Source: JABMRP01 sp964444795 (GTDB taxonomy: Bacteria > Planctomycetota > Planctomycetia > Pirellulales > Thermoguttaceae). From it: a stretch of DNA of 21,573 bases. The notes beneath the pieces were generated by a model that did not search any database, was not told the origin of the DNA, and worked only from the letters and a program-made list of their open reading frames with translations. The stretch covers positions 1-21,573 of the forward strand of contig CAYUIQ010000157.1 of assembly GCA_964444795.1 (NCBI GenBank), read 5' to 3'. Made by a program: the position numbers and the translations under genes. Shown here in pieces: positions 1-7,395 of this stretch; positions within the stretch are counted from its first letter, which is position 1, and each line of letters starts with the position of its first letter.

Positions 1-3000
1 CCTGCTGGCCGTCGGCCGTTATGGGGTTGGTTCCGCCGGTGTCCTGCCAGAGGGTGGCGGCGTCGCTGGCGTCGATATGATACACCAGCCCGGTGGGCAT
101 CCCGCCGCCGGCAGAGACGGTCACCGTCCCGCCGCTGAGGCCCAGCCTTTGCGGTCCGGCGGCCATGTTGTCGCCGCCGACGGCAAATGGGGAGCCGCTG
201 CCGGAGATCTTCAAGGAACCGGCCGAGAAGGCCCCGCCGTCGCTGACGGTCACGTCGTTGGCGCCGGTGTTGACGTTCGCGCCGCCGGCGATCTTCAGAT
301 TGGCCGCCTGCATGGCACCGCCGGAAGCGACGCTTCCCTCGTCGACGTTGACCGAAACGCCGCCGTGGTTGGTTGTACCCTGGGCAAAGGCCAACGCACC
401 GGCTCCCGCCTTGGTGAAGGTAGCCGTGACGTTGTTGCCGTCGTAGGGACCGTTGATGGTTACGTCCATGGGGTTGTTGATGCCCGTGGCACTTGCCCCG
501 GCAGCCACTCCGCCGCCGGTGAAGGTAACGCCGTCGGGGGCACCCACCATGGCGAGCTCGCCCGCCTCGAAGGTCACGTTGCCGAATGCCGCACTGACCT
601 GCGACTCGGCATGGAGCGTCGAATCGGCGGTGATACGGAAGTTGGTGGTGGTCATGTCGATCGGGCCGAGGTGGGTGCCACCTGTGAAGGAGGGGTCATA
701 CAAGGTGTTGACCTCGTCGGCGCCCAGCACCTGGTTGTAGATGTTGATATCGTCCAGCCAGATGTTGGCGTGGTTCCCGATGTCCGGGGGATTGCCCGCG
801 TTGGCGGAATTGTCCCGGGCGCCGAAGACCAGCGCCGACCCGGTGTCATTCACGTTGCCGGAGTCGGCTACTTCATCCATCAGGACACCGTCCTGGTACA
901 GGCGGCGGAACCCGTCCCCGAAGGTCGCCACGTAGTGATGCCAGTCGTTGAGGTCTCCGGCCATGCCGGTACCCCAGTCGTCGTTGCCGTGTCCCCGCAA
1001 GGTAAAGGCCATGACGTTGCCGCTGCCGCCCTGTCTTCGGACCTGCCATCCCTGTCCGCCTTCGCCGCGTTTGGAGACATAAGGTTCCCAGCCGCCGTCG
1101 GGCCATTCCTTGCCCCAGAAGGCAACCGACATCACGTCCAGATCGAAGGCCGTGTTGCCGGGGGTCTCCACGACGATGTAACCGTTGCCGTTGAGGTTGA
1201 CGCTTTTCCCTCCGGCCAGCGCGGCCGGGACATCGGTGCTGTACGATCCCGCGGCCGACTTGACACCGTGGTAAGCGTTGCCGGAGCTGTCGTCGGCGTT
1301 GTCGCCGTCGAACGTCCACTGGCCCATTGCGGCGGGCATAATTGTGCCGGGGGCCAGTTCGGCGGTGACTCGGAAGGTGCCGCCGGCCAGATCGACGTTG
1401 CTGCCGTCGGGTCCCAGCGGATCGGCGCCGGAGACGGCCATCGTGCCTTGGGCGACCTTCCAGGTGGCGTCGGCCAGCCCCGTCCCCGGCTTGTTGAGCG
1501 TCAGCGTGGCGTCGCCCGCCTTGGTGATGGTCACCGTGCGACCGTTACCGTTAAAACCGGTGTTGCCGGTGAGAATCGTATCCGTCTCGGTGATGAGTCC
1601 CACCGCGGCGCCGGCCGTCGGCGAGACGCTCGCCTGTTGGACGTTCAGCAGCGTACCGCCGGTGATCCGCAGGTTGCCGTTCTTCAGCACCAATTCCTGC
1701 ATGGTCGCCGGCATCGACGTGTTCAGTTGGAGCGTCGAGGTAGCCAATGCGCCGGGCGTGCTCCACAAACCGGCTTGGGCCGCATCGCCCGGGTTGACCC
1801 GCTGCTCGCTACCGCCGGGCTCGGTGAAGTACCAGTTGACGTTCTGCCCGCCGCCGAACTCCTGAGCCATGTAGATCATGCTGTAGCTCTGGCCCGCGGT
1901 GAGAGTCACGTTGCCGTTGCCGTTCCACTCGTAGCCGTTGACGCGCTCGCCGGCACCGAACGTGCCGTCGCCGTTGAGATCGATGAACATCGATCCCCGG
2001 TCGTCGTTGTCCCAGTGGAAGTTGTGAGAACCGTCGACCCGCGCGGTGAACTGGCCGCTAAAAGCGGTGACGAAATTGTCGGCTCCGCCGCCGAAGTTGG
2101 GGAACGAATCCCAGTTCTGCGTCGTGCCCGTGATTAGCGTGTCGTTGTTGGGATCTTCGGTCCCGTCGATGAGGATCGTATTGGCCTTATCGCCGGTGAT
2201 GACCCGCGTGGTGCTGTGCTGGAAATTGGCACCGTCGAGGTTGATGGGGGTCTCGTTGCCGGGCGTATTGAAGAAGATCGATCCCATCAGCGCGTCGGCC
2301 GGCCCGTTGTCGACGACGACGGTGGGTTCGATGTTGATGGGGGCGACGGCCTGTATCGTTCCGTCCGTCATGATTGTGCCCACGTCGGCGGCGCTGATGG
2401 TCGAGTTGAAGATGTACACCTCGTCGATCATGCCACCGAACTCGCGGCCGCCGGCTTCGGGGTTGCCGCCGATTCGCAGATTGGAACCGCGGTTGTCGGA
2501 GATATTCCCGTTGCCGGTCCCCACGCTTGTGCCGTCGAAGAACGTCTCGACCGAGCCATCGGCGGCATGCACGACGGCGATGTGGTGCCATGCGTTGTCC
2601 CTGAGATCCGCCGCGGTTTGGTTCCAGTTATTGCCCCACGACAGGTTAACCTGATCGTTGCCCTGGCGGGCAAGCCGGTAGGTGTTGCCCTCGCCCTTGG
2701 CCATAATGGCTTCCCAGGTGTCGTTCCAGTCGTCGCCATCCAGCTTGACCCAAGCCGCGAACGACACGGGACCGCCCATGAAGTCGTAGGGGTCGTTCTG
2801 GTTGGTCTCGAAGTAGTCGCCGTTGCCGTCGAGGTTCAGCGCCTGGCCCATGACTCCCGCGGCGTATCCGGCGTTACCAACCAGGGCGCCGCTGGGGTTG
2901 CCAAACGTGCCGCCGTCGGCGGTCGTATTGTCGAAACTGTAGTAGGAGTAGGCGGAATCGGACGCGGGCGCGGTACCGGTAACCGGGTCGGACACGCTGA

Positions 3001-6000
3001 ACGTGCCGCCGGTGAGATGGACCGCCGGAGCGCCGCCCATGGCCGGATCGTCAGAGGCCAGGGTGCCGGCGGCCGCCACGAAAGTCGTGCCGGCGGCCGC
3101 GTTGGCAGTGGCAAAGCCCGGCTTGAACGTACCCGAGCCGTCCATCACCAACGTGGTTTCCGTGCCGCCGTCGCTGTAGTTATTCGTGGAGATATAGTTC
3201 GCCGGAGCCAGGGTGGCGGTTCGCCCGGCCGGTCCGTTGACGGCCACGCTGGCAAACGTCGTCGGCGCTCCCTCGGTGACCAACTTCGTTCCGTTGTCCA
3301 GCGTCAGGGCCCCGAAGTCGGCCCCGATCCCGCTGGTGGCCCGGAGCGTCGAATCGGCCGACACGCTCACGTCGACCGCCGCGGCGTTGATCGCACCGGT
3401 TCCCATCGTGCTCCACATGCCGGCCTGCGTGCCCGGGTTGACCTGCTGCTCGCCGGCACCGAGTGGGTTGAACGCCCACCAGACGCCCTGGCCGCCGCCG
3501 AACTCCTGGGCCATGTAGATCACGTTGTAGGCCGTGCCGGCGTTGAGGAACACGTCGCCGTTGCCGTTCCACTCGTAACCGTTGATACGTTCGCCGGCGC
3601 CGAAAGTGCCATCGCCGTTCAGATCGATGAACATCGACCCCCGGTCATCGTTGTTCCAGTGGAAGTTGTGGTTGCCCGTGGCGCCGGGCGTAAACTGGCC
3701 GCTTAAGGCGGTGACAAAATGGTCGGCGTTTCCGTCGAAGTTGGGGAAGGCGTCCCAGTTGTTGGTCGTGCCGGTAACCAGCACGTTGTTGTTGGGGTCG
3801 GCCGAGAGCGCCAGAATGGTGTTGGCCTTGTCGCCGATGAATACCCGATTGGTCACCTCGGTGTAGTTGGCGCCGTCGAGGTTCACGGGCGTCTCGTTGT
3901 CGGGAGTGCCGAAGAAAATGGACCCGCGCAGCGCATTGGGAATGGCCACTTCGTCACCCTGGACTTCGAACGTGCCGCCGGAAAGGTGCAGATTCGTCGA
4001 ACCGCCCAGCGCGGCGACGTTCTTGGCCACCATCAATCCGTCGTGGGCCTCCCACGTGGTCGCCGCGGCACTGATGCCACCGCCGGAGTTGTCCAGCGTC
4101 AGGGTTCCGGTACCGCCCATGCTGAATGTGGTCGCCGTGGCGCCGTCGGCGAAGTTGGCAATGGTCACGTTGTTCTCGGCCCCCAGGGTACCCTTGCGTC
4201 CCGCGCCTCCGGCAACGGCGACGTCGGTGAACGTCATGTCGGCCCCGGTGGTCGTGAGCGTCGTGCCGTCGTTCAGGGTCAGGTCTCCAAACGCCGCCGG
4301 CGGGGCATCGGTGATCGCGTGGAGCCCGGAATCGGCCGTCACGGTGATCGGCGTGCCGGTCATGTCGATGCCGCCAACGGCAAGCCTCGACCACAAGCCG
4401 TCCTGATCCGGGGAGTCGCTGGGGTTGATGCGGAAGGCGGGCATGCCCGTCCATGCCGGGGGAGTGATCTCCACGTTTACCCAGTCACCGCCGCCGCCTT
4501 CGCTATGGGCGATGGCGAAGTCGTAGGTTTGCCCGCCGGTCAGTGTGACGGTCCCTGTCTTCGGCGTGTTCCAGCCCTCCGGCGGAAGGTTGCGGGTGAT
4601 GTCGTCGATTCCGGCGTTGAAATCGCCGTCCTGTCCCACGTCCAGCCAGAAAATCTCGTTGTCGTCGCCGTGGACATAAACCGTGTAATCGCCCGTCAAG
4701 GGGACGGGCGTGGTGGGAATCGTCACTTGGCCCCACCACATCTGGGAGTACGTGTCGCTGATGTTGCCGCCTTGCCAGACCTCGCCCGTCCAGATCTGCT
4801 GACCCTGGACTTGCCCCGGCCAGGCGCTCTGCGGGGAAGGGGTCAGCGCGAACAGACCGCCATTGGCGTCATTATCCACGCCGTCGTCGATGGCCGCGAG
4901 ATTGCTGACGTCCGCGCCGTCGAAGAACGCGTAGTTCAGTTCGTTGAGGACGCTGACCGGCCCTCCCTCAACCGAGAGCGTTCCGCCGGAGAGGATGACC
5001 CCGGCCGGGACACCGACGGTCGGCGAAGTGCCGCCCAGCGGCTGCGCGCCCTTGGAGTACAGCGTGCCCTCGGCCACGTCGAAGGTCATGTTCTGCACGC
5101 CGATCACGCCGGTACCGGACGAGTTGTCGAGACTCAGGGTACCGGGGCCCGTCTTGGTGAAGGTGCCCGTGGCGCCACCGCCGTCGAAGGTGGATCCGGA
5201 AACACTCACGTCGCCCGCGCCGCCGACGGTGGCGCTGCCGCCCGTGCGCAGCGAGGCGATGTTGGCAGTGCCGCTAATCAACAGTGTGCCGCCGTTGCCA
5301 AGGCTCACCGGGCTCCCGGGGGCGGCCGTCAGGCCGGCGGCCTCCAGTGTGCCATCAATGGTCAGCGGAGCCGCCCGGGTGCTCGTCACGTCCACGGACG
5401 TGCTGATCCTCAGGATCTTGCCCGACTGGACGTTGACGCCACCTGTGCCGATGATGGACAGGTCCCCGCCGAGATCGACCGTCCCTCCAGAGTTCCGCAC
5501 GGTCACGAGATCGCTATCATCGACGATCACCTCGGTCATATCGGTCGGGACCGCAGGGGGCGGTGTTGGGTAATTCCAGGTGGTCGCCTGGTCCCAGAAG
5601 CCGGTTTGGAAGCTGGTCAAGGCGGCGTCTGAGAAGAGGTTCAACGGGGTCCTGATCTCGTTGGCCAGATACCCGATGTCGGTTGCCGTGAGTGCCTGGT
5701 CCCAGATGGCCACGTCGTCGACGGTGCCCTGGAAGTAGCGGTCGCGATGCAACGCGTTGCTCCCGATATTGAGGTTCTGCGTGGGCGTGCCGATGGGGCC
5801 GTTGAAGTTGGGCTGGACGCCCATGAGCGTGCCGTCGATGTAGGTGCGGATGGCGCCGTCGCCCGACGGCGTCTGCTCCCACGTGAACGCGACGTGGTGC
5901 CACGCGTTCTGGCTGGGAGCCGTGTTGTCGCTCATGGTTTTCTCGCCGGGCCTCTGCAACTCGATGCGGATGGAATTCGGATTCGGGTCGCGACACCAGA

Positions 6001-6352
6001 ACATCCCAAAGCCGGGGTCGCCCCATCCGCCGCCCTGGCTGATGATGTGGCCGTCGTCGCCAGTGGCGTAGGCCCACGCCGAGACCGAGATGGCGCTGCC
6101 GACGGCATAGCCGGGCATGCCCATGTCCACGTAGGCAGTGTCGTTGGTGAAGGTCAGGGCACTTCCGAACTTGCCGGCGGTCCACGCGGTCGCACCGTTC
6201 AGCACGCCGGCGTTGGCGCCGCCGAGGTCGGCCGTGGCGGTGCCGCTTCCCTCATCGAGCGGCCAATAGCCAATCAGATCCCCATGGGCCACGCCGCCGC
6301 AGAGCAACAATAAGCCTAGTGCCAATACACCAAATGCCCGAATCGCGTTCAT
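1..6352 (-). CDS. Giant secreted LamG / PA14-like / autotransporter-repeat protein (3' end outside window)
   Basis: The minus-strand frame opens at ATG 6352 and stays open for 2117 codons to the window edge, so the C-terminus is missing. A signal peptide is clear: MNAIR, a Leu-rich core to about residue 18, and likely cleavage after AHG at 22-24. In order I read a LamG/concanavalin-like domain (27-230, starting GYWPLDEG), an autotransporter-type beta-strand repeat (about 398-413, TKTGPGTLSLDNSSG), a PA14-like domain (about 464-631), another beta repeat (about 747), PA14-like domain 2 (about 804-973), LamG 2 (about 1134-1326), PA14-like domain 3 (about 1351-1521), beta repeats (about 1610), LamG 3 (about 1676-1888), more repeats (about 1980), and the start of another domain (VYHIDASDAATLWQDTGG) at the edge. 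A GGAAAGG sequence lies 10 nt before the ATG. Such proteins are exported and LamG domains often bind glycans; substrate and anchoring are not visible. A C-terminal sorting signal would lie outside the window. Confidence 0.92.
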   Translation of the reverse strand, partial: MNAIRAFGVLALGLLLLCGGVAHGDLIGYWPLDEGSGTATADLGGANAGVLNGATAWTAGKFGSALTFTNDTAYVDMGMPGYAVGSAISVSAWAYATGDDGHIISQGGGWGDPGFGMFWCRDPNPNSIRIELQRPGEKTMSDNTAPSQNAWHHVAFTWEQTPSGDGAIRTYIDGTLMGVQPNFNGPIGTPTQNLNIGSNALHRDRYFQGTVDDVAIWDQALTATDIGYLANEIRTPLNLFSDAALTSFQTGFWDQATTWNYPTPPPAVPTDMTEVIVDDSDLVTVRNSGGTVDLGGDLSIIGTGGVNVQSGKILRISTSVDVTSTRAAPLTIDGTLEAAGLTAAPGSPVSLGNGGTLLISGTANIASLRTGGSATVGGAGDVSVSGSTFDGGGATGTFTKTGPGTLSLDNSSGTGVIGVQNMTFDVAEGTLYSKGAQPLGGTSPTVGVPAGVILSGGTLSVEGGPVSVLNELNYAFFDGADVSNLAAIDDGVDNDANGGLFALTPSPQSAWPGQVQGQQIWTGEVWQGGNISDTYSQMWWGQVTIPTTPVPLTGDYTVYVHGDDNEIFWLDVGQDGDFNAGIDDITRNLPPEGWNTPKTGTVTLTGGQTYDFAIAHSEGGGGDWVNVEITPPAWTGMPAFRINPSDSPDQDGLWSRLAVGGIDMTGTPITVTADSGLHAITDAPPAAFGDLTLNDGTTLTTTGADMTFTDVAVAGGAGRKGTLGAENNVTIANFADGATATTFSMGGTGTLTLDNSGGGISAAATTWEAHDGLMVAKNVAALGGSTNLHLSGGTFEVQGDEVAIPNALRGSIFFGTPDNETPVNLDGANYTEVTNRVFIGDKANTILALSADPNNNVLVTGTTNNWDAFPNFDGNADHFVTALSGQFTPGATGNHNFHWNNDDRGSMFIDLNGDGTFGAGERINGYEWNGNGDVFLNAGTAYNVIYMAQEFGGGQGVWWAFNPLGAGEQQVNPGTQAGMWSTMGTGAINAAAVDVSVSADSTLRATSGIGADFGALTLDNGTKLVTEGAPTTFASVAVNGPAGRTATLAPANYISTNNYSDGGTETTLVMDGSGTFKPGFATANAAAGTTFVAAAGTLASDDPAMGGAPAVHLTGGTFSVSDPVTGTAPASDSAYSYYSFDNTTADGGTFGNPSGALVGNAGYAAGVMGQALNLDGNGDYFETNQNDPYDFMGGPVSFAAWVKLDGDDWNDTWEAIMAKGEGNTYRLARQGNDQVNLSWGNNWNQTAADLRDNAWHHIAVVHAADGSVETFFDGTSVGTGNGNISDNRGSNLRIGGNPEAGGREFGGMIDEVYIFNSTISAADVGTIMTDGTIQAVAPINIEPTVVVDNGPADALMGSIFFNTPGNETPINLDGANFQHSTTRVITGDKANTILIDGTEDPNNDTLITGTTQNWDSFPNFGGGADNFVTAFSGQFTARVDGSHNFHWDNDDRGSMFIDLNGDGTFGAGERVNGYEWNGNGNVTLTAGQSYSMIYMAQEFGGGQNVNWYFTEPGGSEQRVNPGDAAQAGLWSTPGALATSTLQLNTSMPATMQELVLKNGNLRITGGTLLNVQQASVSPTAGAAVGLITETDTILTGNTGFNGNGRTVTITKAGDATLTLNKPGTGLADATWKVAQGTMAVSGADPLGPDGSNVDLAGGTFRVTAELAPGTIMPAAMGQWTFDGDNADDSSGNAYHGVKSAAGSYSTDVPAALAGGKSVNLNGNGYIVVETPGNTAFDLDVMSVAFWGKEWPDGGWEPYVSKRGEGGQGWQVRRQGGSGNVMAFTLRGHGNDDWGTGMAGDLNDWHHYVATFGDGFRRLYQDGVLMDEVADSGNVNDTGSALVFGARDNSANAGNPPDIGNHANIWLDDINIYNQVLGADEVNTLYDPSFTGGTHLGPIDMTTTNFRITADSTLHAESQVSAAFGNVTFEAGELAMVGAPDGVTFTGGGVAAGASATGINNPMDVTINGPYDGNNVTATFTKAGAGALAFAQGTTNHGGVSVNVDEGSVASGGAMQAANLKIAGGANVNTGANDVTVSDGGAFSAGSLKISGSGSPFAVGGDNMAAGPQRLGLSGGTVTVSAGGGMPTGLVYHIDASDAATLWQDTGGTNPITADGQQ
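1786..2302 (-). repeat. Intragenic duplicated PA14-like module, copy 2
   Basis: This encodes the third PA14-like domain of the giant protein (about residues 1351-1521). It is a close DNA and protein copy of 3430-3942, offset by 1644 bp (548 codons) around the QEFGGGQ segment. Shared landmarks are GSIFF.TP.NETP.NLDGAN, DDRGSMFIDLNGDGTFGAGE, NGYEWNGNG and YMAQEFGGGQ. The NGDGTFGAGE stretch looks like a calcium-loop motif. Confidence 0.8.
3430..3942 (-). repeat. Intragenic duplicated PA14-like module, copy 1
   Basis: This encodes the second PA14-like domain (about residues 804-973), paralogous to 1786-2302. DNA similarity is obvious by eye, for example the near-identical runs at 3620-3668 and 1982-2030. 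This points to tandem domain duplication within the gene. Confidence 0.8.
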
Positions 6353-6784
6353 GACAAGGTCGCCTTTCCAGTGGAGAAACTGCCAGGTTGCAGCGAGGAT
6401 AAGTCGTTATTGTGACAAGTGTTGCAGATATTAATTCGAACGGACGCCGGAGCCGGCGCTGGCTAACAATCTAACTAACCGCTCCAGCCACCGCAAACAC
6501 TTTTTTCGGAATTGCCCGAAAATTACCCGAAATCCCCCCGATAGTGGCGATTTCCCCTCCGAAGGAGTATGCCCAGGCTGTATAAAATAGTACTGAGGCG
6601 GGGCGAACCTGCACGGGCGGCACGCACCAGAAACGATGCGAGTACCCCATGGTTCGGGAGAGAATTGCCGCGTCGATACGGCATAACGAGAAGCCCGTTG
6701 GACCGTCGACTGGCAGCAGTCAACTGGTGCGCGAAGAAGGTGGCAGGAACCTCTTGTGCGACGCACGTTGCACGCCGTTGGGCG
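6353..6784. other. Leader / intergenic region upstream of the giant secreted protein
   Basis: No convincing gene lies here; the overlapping open frames have no recognisable protein features. On the minus strand it should hold the promoter of the giant gene. The best match I find is TTGCGG, 17 nt, TAGATT near 6464-6492, which is weak. There are A/T-rich patches and a repeated CCCGAAA motif at about 6513-6530. Confidence 0.4.
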
Positions 6785-6838
6785 AAAAAGAAAACACCCG
6801 AGGACAATGCCCGTCATCGGGGCCCGTCATCGGGTGTT
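6785..6838 (-). terminator. Intrinsic terminator of the tRNA-Ala gene
   Basis: On the minus strand AACACCCGA (6838-6830) pairs perfectly with TCGGGTGTT (6801-6793), followed directly by a TTTTCTTTTT tract. The loop contains a smaller hairpin built from a repeated CCCGATGACGGG. It starts 7 nt after the 3' end of the tRNA. Confidence 0.85.
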
Positions 6839-6844
6839 CGCAGG

Positions 6845-6917
6845 TGGAGGATACCGGGCTCGAACCGGTGACCTTCTGGCTGCCAGCCAGACGCTCTCCC
6901 AACTGAGCTAATCCCCC
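6845..6917 (-). tRNA. tRNA-Ala, anticodon GGC
   Basis: This is a full 73-nt cloverleaf on the minus strand. The acceptor stem is GGGGGAT/ATCCTCC, including the G3-U70 wobble pair that is the known alanine identity element. The D arm is GCTC...GAGC, the anticodon stem TCTGG/CCAGA with loop CTGGCAG gives anticodon GGC, and the T arm is ACCGG-TTCGAGC-CCGGT. The discriminator base is A. The 3' CCA is not encoded (CCT follows), so it must be added after transcription. It decodes GCC, a frequent codon in this GC-rich DNA. Confidence 0.97.
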
Positions 6918-6956
6918 AAGAGTCGGGTGCCACGTGGGTTCGCGGCGAAGCGATGA

Positions 6957-6985
6957 ATGGTAGCACTTGATACCGGGGGTGTCAA
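6957..6985 (-). promoter_or_regulatory. Sigma70-type promoter of the tRNA-Ala gene
   Basis: On the minus strand TTGACA (6985-6980) is followed after exactly 17 nt by TACCAT (6962-6957). This gives a perfect -35 and a 4/6 match at -10. Transcription would start near 6950, leaving a leader of about 33 nt before the tRNA. Position, strand and spacing all fit a stable-RNA promoter. Confidence 0.7.
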
Positions 6986-7296
6986 CCAGGACCTACCCCC
7001 AGCGCGCATGGGTCCGCACGGGGCCAAATCGCCGCGACACGGCAACTTTCAGGGTTGGCACCCAGACGGCCAGAATACGCTTTCCCGGGTTTACACGGAT
7101 CGCGTCTTTGGAGTACCCTCCCGCAGCCATCGGTGGAGGGAGGAATTGTCTTTGACGGGTCGCCGCCGATGCAGTAGCTGCCCGCACACGCGATTGACTG
7201 GCAGAGTTTTCAGCGGAAAGAATCGGGGAGTTCGACGCGCTCGGCTCTGGAAATTCCCATTTTCCACGCACCTGACAACCGGCCCCCGTTGGTGGG
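6986..7296. other. Intergenic region between the tRNA-Ala promoter and the protease promoter
   Basis: No convincing gene is present. Overlapping open frames exist on both strands but have no ribosome binding site or recognisable protein pattern. One possible hairpin pairs CCCTCC with GGAGGG around 7119-7142. Otherwise I see nothing. Confidence 0.4.
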
Positions 7297-7324
7297 TTGA
7301 CTTTCCAAACTCGGGTCATATTCT
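7297..7324 (+). promoter_or_regulatory. Possible sigma70-type promoter of the secreted protease
   Basis: TTGACT (7297-7302) and TATTCT (7319-7324) are 16 nt apart. Matches to consensus are 5/6 and 4/6. The start codon lies about 70 nt downstream. The call is made on sequence similarity alone. Confidence 0.45.
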
Positions 7325-7395
7325 AACTTGGGCTGAATTCCGCGACGCGCCGAAATACGCCGGCCGCAAGCACAGGATACATCAGGAGTTAAGAC

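Noticed and set aside
77..5632. Three long plus-strand open frames (77-2137, 2216-3706, 3719-5632) that look like large genes
   Set aside because: They are codon-register antisense to the giant minus-strand gene, which almost never uses TTA, CTA or TCA codons, so their complement lacks stops. The translations show no domain pattern, while the minus strand reads as LamG, PA14-like and beta repeats.
6431..6871. Open frames on both strands between the giant gene and the tRNA
   Set aside because: They overlap the tRNA terminator and each other and have no ribosome binding site or recognisable protein pattern.
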